Assembly: GCA_033439295.1 (NCBI GenBank)
Contig: JAVTLE010000014.1
Span: forward strand, 1,674,001-1,738,000
Length of the DNA: 64,000 nt
Direction: 5' to 3'
From: Deuterostichococcus epilithicus
Lineage: Eukaryota; Chlorophyta; Trebouxiophyceae; Prasiolales; Stichococcaceae
Made by a program: the position numbers and the translations under genes. The stretch's first letter is position 1, and the number at the start of each line of letters is the position of its first letter. Shown piece by piece: positions 1 through 9,926 of the stretch. A model generated the notes under the pieces. It worked only from the letters and a program-made list of their open reading frames with translations, searched no databases and was not told where the DNA came from.

Positions 1-74
1 CCGACGGCACACAGACAGCAAATTCTGACAGACAGCAACGCAGGCACTTTATTGTCACCTGAGGCCGTCGATCA

Positions 75-446
75 CATCTGACTGTCCCTGCGGCCATGGG
101 CCTGGCTGCACCTCGAGCTTTCTGACAGTCTGCAGCACAGGGAAGTTTGCTGTGCCGCCAACTCAACATTCACCGTTGCCGTCAGGCTCACTTTATATAG
201 CAGCAGAGTGACAATTTCTAAGTTCCTTCCAGAAGTCAAAATTGATCCATGATACTGCTCTCGTACCTGCAGGATCACGCTCCGAAGGTCCTGCAAGGCA
301 TCGGCCTCTGTCAAATGCTGCAGTCCCAAATGCTCGTGGAAAAGCTGGCTCACCATGCGCAGCAGCTGCTCTGACGTGTCTGCTGCAAATGTTACTGACT
401 GCTGGCCAGCCGCAGATTTCATCGCCAACATGCTTGTGCTGCACAA
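75..446 (-). CDS. Possible coding exons of an unrecognised protein at the left edge
   Basis: A minus-strand open stretch from about 440 down to 268 ends at a plausible donor (CAG|GTACGAG). It encodes about 58 residues with an amphipathic helical pattern, including SEQLLRMVSQLF and DALQDLRSVILQ. A second open stretch (about 190-75) could be a following exon, but its acceptor is unclear. I recognise no domain, and the gene may continue beyond position 1. Third-position G+C is less extreme than in the neighbouring sure exons, so this could also be the 3' flank of KTI12. Low confidence. Confidence 0.25.
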
Positions 447-908
447 TCAACTTCAGTCCCGATGTATGATGCTGAAGCTCAACTGCCGCGTTCGAGGACT
501 CGCGAGCAGTGTCGCCATGACGACAGAATGCTGGCAGCTGCTGTGATTTGCAGGCGATTGCGAGGCGAGGGAACACGGAGCAATGAGAACAACCTACGTT
601 TGAAAGGGAGACTTTGGGTACCAGGGTCTGCCTCTATTAGGTGCCCCGCCAAATAATGAGATGGTGGAAGGGCTATCGGCGAGCAGCGACCTTCAGCCCT
701 AATTAGTTTCTTCCTCCAACGATCTAGGTACGCTGAGGGCCGCCCACCAGAAATGAGGTGCATCGGAGAGGCAGCTCGGGACAATTTTCAAAAAATGCTT
801 GTAGACTACTACTGTTGATGTGAGGAGGTATCTGCCGCCGCTTCTCCCTAGGTAGTACATGTCAAAATGACGCACTCACAACTCAGCTGCTGGCATGGCC
901 GCACCAAG
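447..908. other. Non-coding stretch downstream of KTI12
   Basis: This 460-bp stretch lies beyond the 3' end of the minus-strand KTI12 gene. Short open frames occur on both strands, but none has splice-joined neighbours, a recognisable motif or coding-like third-position bias. I see no RNA gene or repeat in it. Confidence 0.4.
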
Positions 909-2514
909 TTATTCTAATTGGTTCTGCAGGTAAGAAACAAACACGCGTGTGGCCGCCTCGGACGACCTGATCTGCGAGAACGCATTCTGCGTCGCCAGCT
1001 TCATGAAAGACCGCTTGTGCCGCCGCAGCTCCGGCAGCGAGATCGCATCCGTCAGGACCAGCTGGTCCACGTCCACCCCAAAGCTGACGGGACCCGCGGC
1101 CCCGCCTGAGGCAGTCTGCGCCTGCATGATGGTGCCTGCACAGCACATTCGCTGCGTTCACTTGAATGCGCTGCTACATGTCAGCTATTGGGCCGGCAGT
1201 CACATCGACACTTTCAGCACTGTTCACTGAGACGGCACCGAGCTGCTGTGCTGTGGGTGAGACAGGCACAGACAGCACCCTTCTGTGCGGCCCCTGACAA
1301 AGGAAAAGAAGTTTCCGAAGGTGGCATTACACATCAAACGGCGCACCGATGACGGCCTGCGCTGCGCGGTCGATGTCGGACAGCAGGTTGGTGGCAGCCT
1401 GCGGTGACGCTGCCGTGGCAGACGTCGGCACCATGTCGCGCGTGGGCTGCAACGCAGCCGCCGCGCCCGCCGCTGTGCCCAGCGTGGCGGCCACCACCTG
1501 CTGCAGCGTGGCGTCCGCATTCGCGTCGCCAGGACGTGTCCTGCCGACAGCAGAGGTGTGTGAGCACAGCAGGCACAGAGAGTTGCAGTTGGCCATGCAA
1601 ACGTGCAACAGCGATGGCTTTGCCAGCAACACGACGGCATTGCAGGCACTTCCAAGAATCAGAGATGCACTTTCAGAGCAGCGAGCCGACTGACGTACTC
1701 GAAGAGCGGGGCATCCCAGCGGCTGCGGCCGTCCGGGCGCTCAAACCGGCCGGCCAGGTCGTCAAACACGGCAGGCGAGTAGGCGCCTGCTGACCGTGCC
1801 GCGTTCCACTCCCGGCACTGCTCCGCCGGCACGTCGCAGTGCAGCACGCAGGAGCGAGTGGCGCCAGCGCGCGCAATGCACCACATCTCGTACCTGCACC
1901 ACTGGCGGCGCCAGGTCTCAGTTCATCAGGTTGCAATGTAGGATTCGAGAAGCGGGCAGCAGCTGCATCACCGCGAGGCATCATCAGCGTCCGTTCCCAG
2001 CCCCAGTCTCGACCGAAGCCTGGGCATGCCACATCTGCGGTGGCGAGGCTGCAAAAACCCTCAAATTGCAAGTGCGCACCGGAAGCCCTTGATGTTGTTG
2101 AGGGTGTCCAGGATGACCACTGTCTTGCGTGACAGCCGCCTATCGACCTCCGCCTTGAAGCTGGCCCGCGTGTTCTTCTCCGCCGTTGCGTCTGCCCAAA
2201 AGCAGCTTTCAATCGGAATCTGATCCCAGTGGTCGGTTGTTTGAATCAAGTCTGTGTCATGGCTGCAGTCAGGCTGTTCTCTGGCAGTTTGAGTCCTGCT
2301 GGCGGGCCGCTTGCAAATACCACTAAAGCACCACCAGCAGACAGAACCGTTGTAATGCACGCGCACCTGCGTATCCCAGGTTCTTGTCCATGTTCAGGAT
2401 GGCCTCGTCGACGAGCACCGGCGCGTGGCCCTGCTCCTGAAACAGCTGCGCCAGGCGTGCCGCCAGCGTGCTCTTGCCACTGGCCGGCTGCCCGCACAGC
2501 ATGACCAGTGGCAT
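909..2514 (-). CDS. KTI12: KTI12-family protein, Elongator-associated P-loop ATPase
   Basis: Five exons by eye: about 2514-2376, 2210-2070, 1892-1660, 1541-1330 and 1125-909. The first starts with MPLVMLCGQPASGKS, a Walker A P-loop at residues 8-15, followed by VLVDEAILNMDKNLGYA. The second carries RRLSRKTVVILDTLNNIKGFR, the Walker B-like block typical of KTI12. The third has the CVLHCDVPAEQCREWN and RFERPDGRSRWDAPLFE blocks. The C-terminal exons form the helical region ending VSYLQNQLE. KTI12 proteins are tRNA-binding ATPases that assist the Elongator complex in wobble-uridine modification of tRNA, and are related to selenocysteinyl-tRNA kinase. The start ATG has no better in-frame ATG upstream. 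The central Ala/Thr-rich segment in exon four is a low-conservation linker. Confidence 0.88.
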
Positions 2515-2680
2515 GGTGGTTTCCTCTCGTACCTCCTGCAGTCGACACCTACGGGATCAGTCGGGCACGGCCGGCGCATGCGCCGCTGCAGAAAGGAAGG
2601 CTACCGGTTCCACAGCACAAACTCGGCCTGCGGAGACTACCTGGTGGGAATCACAGCAGGACACACCTGGGTTCCAGCCG

Positions 2681-3343
2681 TCACTTGCAGAACTTGTCGG
2701 TCTTGCGGGCGCAACGCATGTCCAGCCGCTCCTCAGGCGTCTTGCCGGTGACCTTGCGGTTGTAGCCTGCGCAGACCATGCCGCTCACTTCACCGCCCTG
2801 CTGTGCCTGGGCCAATGATAGGTGCCTGACACCATACCCTTTTGCTGGAGGGCATCCGCGATGCGGTTGCAGGCGACCAGCATCAGGATGCACGCCCGCA
2901 CCGTGCAGGATCTCCGGCCCCTTTGAGAAGCCGCTGCCCCAGGGCGTGGTCTTCGCCTTGCCCTCCTTGGCGCGCTCTATTTCTGACGCAAACTCCTCCT
3001 CGTACGCCTGCCCGGTCTTGACCTGCGTAGGGATGGCGCCGGACTGCTCGCCCGCCGCGCCCTGCTGCTCTGTGGCTGGCTCCGCGCCCTCCTCCGCCGG
3101 CTTCTGCTTGTGCTTCTTCCGCTTCTTGATGCCCAGCGTCTGCCCGCCTGCAGATGCCCCCGGAGTTTTATGTCAGCCCTAGGACCATTGAAGGAATCGT
3201 GTTCAAAGGACTCTGGGGGTGCGACATGCCATGCTTGTGCTATCCTGCTGCCGGCTGTGCGCAGCTGCGCGGACCGCGGCGCGCGTGCATTTTTCAGCTG
3301 CACTCGACTCACCCTTGAGCTTGAGCTTTCCTCCGATCGGCAT
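2681..3343 (-). CDS. Small lysine-rich protein with FAM32A-like N-terminus
   Basis: Three exons encode about 115 residues. Exon one is MPIGGKLKLKG, ending at a GTGAGT donor. Exon two continues GIKKRKKHKQKP, then an acidic/Gln-rich linker and TTPWGSGFSKGPEILHG. Exon three is YNRKVTGKTPEERLDMRCAR and then KTDKFCK and stop. The GGKLKLKG start followed by a Lys-rich GIKKRKKHK block is the signature opening of FAM32A (DUF1754), a spliceosome-associated small protein. The usual FAM32A C-terminus ending in HYDIPKV is absent, however, and the Cys/Lys-rich tail here is different. It could be a diverged relative or an unrelated small nuclear protein. Splice phases agree across both introns, which supports the model more strongly than the name. 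Confidence 0.6.
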
Positions 3344-4101
3344 CACTTCCTCATGGGCTTTCCAGACAGTTGTAGTATGTTGTTGTCTGCAATCGAGCAA
3401 CTGCAGGTGTCGCCTGGACGATTCGAGAGCTGAAGTTTGTGCTGCAACCCTGGAGCGTGCTGTGGCCCTTTCCGAGCTGTGTAGTGCTTGTTCTCAAGCA
3501 CGCGGAAAATGCTTTAAGCTCAGAATTCACTCTTTCTGCATGAAGTGGAGCAGGTTGGGAATGCAGCTCGCGACTACAACATTGGAAGTGGTATTGGCGT
3601 ATTGCAGCGCGCATTCCAATTGCAGATGGGTGCAAAAGCTTTGAATGCCTCCGAACAAGCGTTTGACCTTGGCTGCATCGCAGCTCCCTTGAACCTTTGA
3701 CAAGTCGTGCATTTGCACTTGGCTGCCGGCGCCAGCCCTCAGTCTAACCTGAGCACAGACGAAGCGCTCGGCGCGAAGCGCTTGACCGTCATGCCAGAAA
3801 GTCCACCTGGAGCAGAAGCAAATGTGCACCCCTGCGGCATTCAGCCCTGGGGAAGCCGACTACTGCAGGGTGGCGGCGGGCTGGACACCCGCAATGCAGG
3901 TGCACTCATTGCCGGGCCAACACCGGGATTTGCCGCAGAACTCGCCGCTGCAACACAACCAAACCCTGCGTTTGAAAGCTAGCGGTTGTGCAGGGGCAGC
4001 TGCATGCTGTCGCCGTAGAGGGAGCGCCAATCTGCGATAGCGCATGCGTTTGCACTGCAGGGTGCAATCGCAGCAGCAGGTTGCAAGAGGCACGAACCAC
4101 G
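3344..4101. promoter_or_regulatory. Divergent intergenic region, FAM32A-like (-) and F-box/JmjC (+)
   Basis: A 758-bp region lies between two start codons that point away from each other, so it must hold both promoters. Open frames here are short, weakly biased and have no recognisable motif. I could not identify a TATA box or other specific element with confidence. Confidence 0.4.
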
Positions 4102-7100
4102 ATGTCTAGCCTGGGACGCTTGGTTTTTCCAGGCGTTGATGCATACGTTGCTAGTTTTATCCAGTTATACTCTCTGAATTGGTGCTCCCCAGGCCTGGGC
4201 GCGCTGGCCTGTCTGGACGATGCGCTGGTGCTGGCTGTGCTGGCGCTGCTGCCGGGTCGGGACCTGGCGCGAAGCGCGCTCGCCTCCAAGTCGCTGTACT
4301 GCTTTGCGAGCCACGAGCCGCTGTGGAAGGCGCTGGCCGTTGAGGTGGGCACATGGTTGGGGGAGCGGCGTGCACTGTTCTGGGAGCGCTGTGCGTTCCA
4401 GGGAGTTGCAGGATTTCACAATGCCGACGCCGAGGCTTTGTATCCTCAGGCACCTAAGCTTCACATTGTGAGGGTGACATGCGGGCAGAAGAAACAACCT
4501 GTCCGATGTCCGGTTGCCCCGCCAGCGCAGGAGCTGCAGGACTTCACCTACAGCGGCTGCTGGCGGGAGACCTATGTGCGGCACAGCGGCCAGGCAGACT
4601 TTCGACAAGGGACGCCGCTGCGCGTGCGCGGCTTCTTCTCGGACGTGCTGTACCAGTCGTGGCACTTTGCGCGGGGCCCGCTGCGCGGGGAGTGGCTGGG
4701 CCGCGACAACATCCCGCGGCGGGACTCGGCGCGGCTGACGGCGGCGGCATTCCGGGACGAGTTCGAGGCGCCCAATTGCCCCGTGATCCTCACCGGCGAG
4801 GTGCACCGTGGGGCGCAGTCGCCTGCATGCAACCCTTGACTATCTCGGCTGAGCTGACATCGCGCATGCGCTGCGATGTGCCACAAGGCTCATGTAGTTC
4901 TTGCGATGCCGATCACGTGGTTGTGTCGTCAGAGCTCATTGTCCTGTGTTGTGCAGGTGACAGGTTGGCCGGCATGGAAACAGTGGACGCAGGCGCATTT
5001 GCGGGGGGTGTTTGAGGGCAGGCAGCTCAACGCCGGCGGCTGCAAGCTGTCCTTCGACAACTACTTAGCATACTCGACCCACAGCAGGTGCTGCATCGTC
5101 TGCTTCTGTTTGTGCAACTCCAGCTTACAGGGAGACTCAAACCGGCAGACGGGCCAGCGCTGCCGTCGGCACCGCGTCAGTGGCGCAGTGGCGGTCATTC
5201 ATGTCTCGAACTCAATGGGGGCGCTGTCACGTCCTTCTTATAAAGGTTCCTTGCTTCTGGTCTCATCCTGCAGGGACGAGCTGCCGCTGTACCTGTTCGA
5301 TAAGCAGTGCCTCGGCTGGCCAGTCGGCGCCTCGCAGCACAGCCTCGCGGACGACTACAAGGTGCTCCACTATGTGCGCTTGGCGCTATCTCCAGATCTC
5401 GTGATTCGCAATCGGCAAACAGCAGTGTTTCAGCAATCTTGCCTTATGTGCACACGCATGGAATGCTCTCAGATTGACCATTTAGCATTCCATGCCTGCC
5501 ACTGGCTATGGCAGCCTGGCCGCCTGCATGCTTGCACTGCACCACAGGCCCTGCACTTGATGGATCAGGGCATGCTCCAATGCAACAACGTTACATCCGC
5601 AGGTGCCGAAGTACTTCGTGGAAGACCTGTTCTCTGTGATGGGTGACCAGCGGCCAGACTGGCGGTGGCTCATTGTCGGGCCTGCGAAGTCTGGGTCGTC
5701 CTTCCACAAGGTACGAGAGACATGTGTTAAGACTTTGAAAGTGTCGATCGCCCAGACTTCCCCAGTTTTCATTGCGAAGCCATGTCTCAGCTGCTTGCAC
5801 AAGCTTGCGCAAGGTCCCATACCGCTGGCTGGCACCAATTTGCAGGACCCCAACTCCACCTCGGCCTGGAATGCGGTCATTTCGGGCAGCAAGAAGTGGG
5901 TGCTCTGGCCGCCGCACACGCCGCCGCCAGGTGATGCCCATCCCGCTGTACGCCTGCTTGCAGACTCATGCAAGGCCCTGCATGATGCGCGATGGAGTGC
6001 ATCAGAGTCCTTCAGGCATGGCGTGCCTGATGCACAGGCGTGTACCCATCAGCTGACGGCCTGGAGGTCAGCTCGCCGTACACCCTCCAGGAGTGGTGAG
6101 GCTGCAAACCCGCATCGCCGCCACCTGAAAATATACAGCTCTGGTGTCAAAGCGTATGTCCAGGCCACGAAAGGATCAGCCCAGGTGTTCGGTCCCTGGG
6201 TCTCATCTCACCTGTGACCTATAAAGATGCGAAAGGGTGGCCATTGGTTGAATGTGTCGCAGGTTCGACTCCTTCTACGACTACGCCCAGGAGGAGCCGG
6301 CCATGCTGGAAGGCGTCTGCCGCTCGGGCGAGCTGCTGTTCGTGCCACGCGGTGCGCCTCGGCCAGGCTGTGAGCTGCAAATGTCTCTGACGCTTGCAAG
6401 CGAATCTGGGTAGAGACATGTGGGTAGAGACATTGCCATGGCCCTCACAGCGTGTGTGTTGCTGCGCAGGCTGGTGGCACCTGGCCGTCAATTTGGAGGT
6501 GCGGCGGCCATCAACATGCTGTGCCTGCGCCATCAGGAAGTCAGTTTCTCGTGGAACTTCCTGAGAGGCCTTAAGTGCTGGTTCAGCAGAAGGCCTCGTC
6601 GGGAAAGCTCCCAAAGCACTGCTGCTCGAGCGGTGCCTCTGGATGTCAACCATGCCCGATGTGCTTGGGGTGCCGCCGCAGGAGACCACGGCCATCACGC
6701 AGAACTTTGTGTCGGTCTGCAACATGCCGCACGTGCTGCGCCACCTGCAGGACCCGAACCTCATTTCCGGCTGTAGCATGGAAGAGCGGGCTACGCTGCA
6801 CGACCGGTTTGTTGATGCCCTGCAGGTCCACCGGCCGGAGGTGGGATGCTTCTCACACCTGCCTGGCCATCGTGTATACTTTTAAACATCTCAGCTGCGG
6901 CGGTGCAGGCACGGAATGGCCAAACGTAGGTCCACGTCCAGCTCAATCATGAGAGCTTACGACATGCAGGCGCTGGAGCAGCTGGCAGATGCACGCGCTG
7001 CAAAGAAGAGGAAGGCTGCAGAGCACCAAGCGCTGTCGGCGCTATTTGTCGCTGAGGAACCAGCCCAGCCAGCAGCTACAAGCCAGCATGAGGAGAAGAG

Positions 7101-7203
7101 GAGACGGACCGCACTCAAAGAGCAAAGCGGCAGTGGGCAGCCCAGCTGCCAGGCTCCAGCCAGCACGTTCTCGTTCGGTTTTGCTCTTGGTGATGCACAA
7201 TGA
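4102..7203 (+). CDS. F-box and JmjC-domain protein (JMJD6 / plant JMJ21-JMJ22 type)
   Basis: About ten exons. The N-terminal exon has an F-box (LACLDDALVLAVLALLPGRD and then LWKALAVE). The JmjC region follows: LQDFTYSGCWRETYVRHSG, CPVILTGEV, LSFDNYLAY, DELPLYLFDK, VPKYFVEDLFSVMGD and WLIVGPAKSGSSFHKDPNST. The HKD within SSFHKDPNS supplies the first Fe(II)-binding His and Asp, and GWWHLAVNLE carries the distal His. The last exon (acceptor near 6893) gives a basic helical tail with AKKRKAAEH and EEKRRR, a likely nuclear signal, ending STFSFGFALGDAQ. Plant JMJ21/22 have this same F-box plus JmjC layout; JMJ22 acts on histone arginine methylation, while JMJD6 relatives can also hydroxylate lysine. 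An SCF adaptor role for the F-box is inference. The ATG at 4102 is the best start, but an intron just after it is possible. Confidence 0.88.
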
Positions 7204-7621
7204 GGCTTGCTAAATCACTATCAGTTCCAGGTATGTATCGAGTGGAACTGAATCAAAGACACAGATCCGCTGGGCAGCATGCGCATTTGACCATTTGGCA
7301 CACAGGCCGGAGCTGCCACTGCTGTGGGTCTCACTGGACGATATTTTGTGCGGAAGTTTGTTGATGTGACCATCAGTCAGCAGTGTTCAAGCTTGCATGG
7401 GGCCTGTCGAGCTACCTAATGTGCACGAGGCTAGACCGGCACATGAATATCAAAGCTTCTAGATCTACACGGCAGCCACAACCCTCGTGCTCCACAACCC
7501 TCGTGCTCGGACCCAGGTCTGCAGCATGCAGATGCCTGTCACGCAGCACATCTGTACAGGCAGGTCCCAGGAGGGCCAGGCACGAGAGTAGCGACGCCGC
7601 CCCCACATCCGGGCAGCCCGT
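7204..7621. other. Convergent 3' intergenic region
   Basis: This 418-bp region lies between the 3' ends of the F-box/JmjC gene (+) and the eEF1B gene (-). It should hold the two polyadenylation sites. I see no further gene in it. Confidence 0.45.
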
Positions 7622-9309
7622 CTAGAGCTTGTTGAAGGCGACGACATCGATGGACTGGATGTTGTCAGACTCGCCATCGCGCACCAGCTCCTCCTCAATG
7701 ATGGCGTCCATCGACTCCACCTGTGCACCAAGCAGGACGGCATCTTGTCATAGATGTACAGATCTGCCGTACCTCGCGAATTGCATCGCAGTTGCCGATC
7801 ACGGATCATGCACGAAGTGCACAGATACGTCCCCCCCCCCCCCCCCCCCCCGAGCGGATCAGGTTGCATGCACAGGGTGGAGCAGCATGACGGCACCTTG
7901 GCGTCCTCGATGACGGCGGTGATCTGCAGCTTCTTGATGCCGAAGCCGACGGGCATGAGCCTGGAGGTGCCCCACAGCAGGCCGTCCTTGTGAATGGCAC
8001 GCACCTCCGCCTCCATTGCCGCCAAGTCTGCAGGGTGCGGCACAGCAGGGCAGTGAGCCAGGGGCACAGCATCCTTGCCCGGATGTCACAATCGTGACGA
8101 CCCACTCGGCTTCATCGACCTTGCTCTCACCATCTGAACTTCAGCACGCATGCATGCTGTGTCGCAGGCTGCATCGTGTGGCGGGCGGCTGCCACCCCCA
8201 TCGACAAGGCCTCATGTCTGCCAGTGTCCAGAATGGAGTATGGGGGCCAGTGCAGCATCGAGTGAGAGGGACCCCACCTGTGGTGTCGTCCCACGGCTTT
8301 ACGTCCATGATGATCATGGACTTTGTGAGCTTGGCCTTCTCGCGGCCGCGTGCCTTGGCCTTCTCGATCATCTCCTTCTTCTCCTCCGCCGCCTTCTGCT
8401 CCTCTGGCGTCATCTCGCTGTTTGAATCCGCGTGGGAAAGTCAGCATGTTGGCATGAAGGAGAAGTCCAATGCGGTGCCTGAGGCCACACGGTGCATGTA
8501 CGTGTGTTGCGTGCGGAGGGAAACCTGAAAGCAGTATGCACACCCGAAGAAGTCCATGTCGTCATCGTCGTCCGAGTTCGAGTCGTCGTCATCGTCGTCG
8601 GCGGCGGGGGCGGCGGCGGCGGCGGCCGCAGGAGCGGCCGCTGGTGGAGACTGCGAGTTGCCGGCGATGGTCACGCCCTCGCCGGTGCCCGGGAAGCTGC
8701 GGACGGCACGGCAGCAGGTACGTCAGTGATGAAATCAGACGTGCGTGGGTGGGCCGGACGTGATCTAGGTGCACCCTCCTCAAGGGCGGGCCGTCGCGGA
8801 AAACTGATCAGGCATAGTTGCAGGGCTGAAGACGAGCAGCGGCCTGCAGCTCGGCTACTTCGGACGCAGCAACCGGTTTCCAGCACCCAAATGATTCACA
8901 GCTGTCAGTTGCAGCTGACCTGGCGCCCAGCAAAGCCTTGATGTGGCTGTACCACCGTGCAGCATGTGGCGTGCTCTTGGCGTCCGGCGCCTTAGGCAGC
9001 GCTGCATAGACGACCAGGTCATCCCGGGAGGCCTGATAGCTGTAGTCCGGACGCAAAAACGAGTTAGCGTTGACACAGAATGGTTCGACAAACCGAGTGA
9101 CCGGCCGGCGACGCCACCGTCGAGGCAGAATGCGATGCAGCGACGCAGGCAAGCGTCTCAAATGCTCGATTGATTCCATGAAAGCATGCCAACTCCACCA
9201 TAGCAGGTCTGCGACACGAAGCACACCCGCTGATGTAGCTGCGTGTGAGCAGATACTGGTCCAGCTCCTTTACGCCGGCGTCGTTCTTGAGGTCACCAAA
9301 AGAAGCCAT
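7622..9309 (-). CDS. Elongation factor 1-beta/delta (eEF1B GDP-GTP exchange subunit)
   Basis: Six exons. Exon one starts [20 protein letters not shown], the conserved N-terminal (GST-C-like) helical start of plant eEF1B subunits. Exon two continues with [19 protein letters not shown] and [12 protein letters not shown]. Exon three holds an Ala-rich linker and an acidic stretch [19 protein letters not shown]. Exon four has the [15 protein letters not shown] motif that opens the exchange domain. Exon five has [20 protein letters not shown] and [11 protein letters not shown]. Exon six ends VDVVAFNKL-stop, where the C-terminal residues reach the guanine-nucleotide site. The protein recharges eEF1A with GTP in the cytosol during translation. 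The acidic run is a typical casein-kinase target region. The intron between exons five and six carries a 21-base C homopolymer. Confidence 0.95.
7831..7851 (+). repeat. Poly-C homopolymer in an eEF1B intron
   Basis: A run of 21 C residues lies in the last intron of the minus-strand eEF1B gene, so it is poly-G in the transcript. Its length is likely to be polymorphic or a sequencing-error hotspot. It lies clear of the splice signals I used. Confidence 0.95.
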
Positions 9310-9926
9310 CTTACAAAGAAGATGGAGCCGTAAGTTGATACGCTGATCGTGCGTTGTGCGCCGTGCGTTGGCCCGGAATGTGCGTTGGCCCGAATTGCGC
9401 CGCAGCATCGTGTTCGCCGCCCTGGGGCGGGGGGCTTGGAAGCATTAGCACTGCTTCCACTATACATCCCAGAGTCCTGAAGCCGATCAGAACCGCTTGG
9501 GTGGACTACGCCAGACGTAGATTTACAGCAACCGCAGTTGATGCACTCCACAATGCTGCGACCGCTCAAAAATGGGTTCTTTGGCAGCGCTGTGCGAGCA
9601 ATGGACGCGCCCACACAAGCTGCGTTGGCGGCGGTGCGATTTCCTCTTCATTTTCTACCGCTGAATGCTGGTGCTGGTTGTTGTTCAGTGTTCAGTCAAA
9701 ATGGCTCATGGCGATTTTTTCCTGCTGTGATGTCAGGACCGTGCTTTGATCAGCCTGTCCGTGCCTGGATGTCCTGTCTGCTCGGTCAGCGCGGTTGCCG
9801 CTGTCCAGCTGGTTGACCGTCATGGCGACACACTCCAATGTCCCATGTCAAAACCTACCGCTGTGCCCTCAGCGACCAGACGGCGGTCAGGTCAGCCCGT
9901 TCATTTCACCGCAAATGGGCTCGCTG
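9310..9926. promoter_or_regulatory. Intergenic region: eEF1B promoter and CDC73 3' flank
   Basis: These 617 bp separate the CDC73 stop codon from the eEF1B start codon; both genes are on the minus strand. The part nearest 9310 should be the promoter and 5' leader of a strongly expressed translation-factor gene. I see no additional coding exon, only short unbiased frames. Confidence 0.4.

Noticed and set aside
6260-6275. GGTTCGACTCC as a tRNA B-box
   Set aside because: It lies at the start of a JmjC exon (RFDSFYDYAQEE) and no A-box or cloverleaf fits around it.
8520-8680. GA/GCC-rich tract in the eEF1B gene as a microsatellite or regulatory repeat
   Set aside because: It is the coding sequence for the acidic Asp run and Ala linker of eEF1B.
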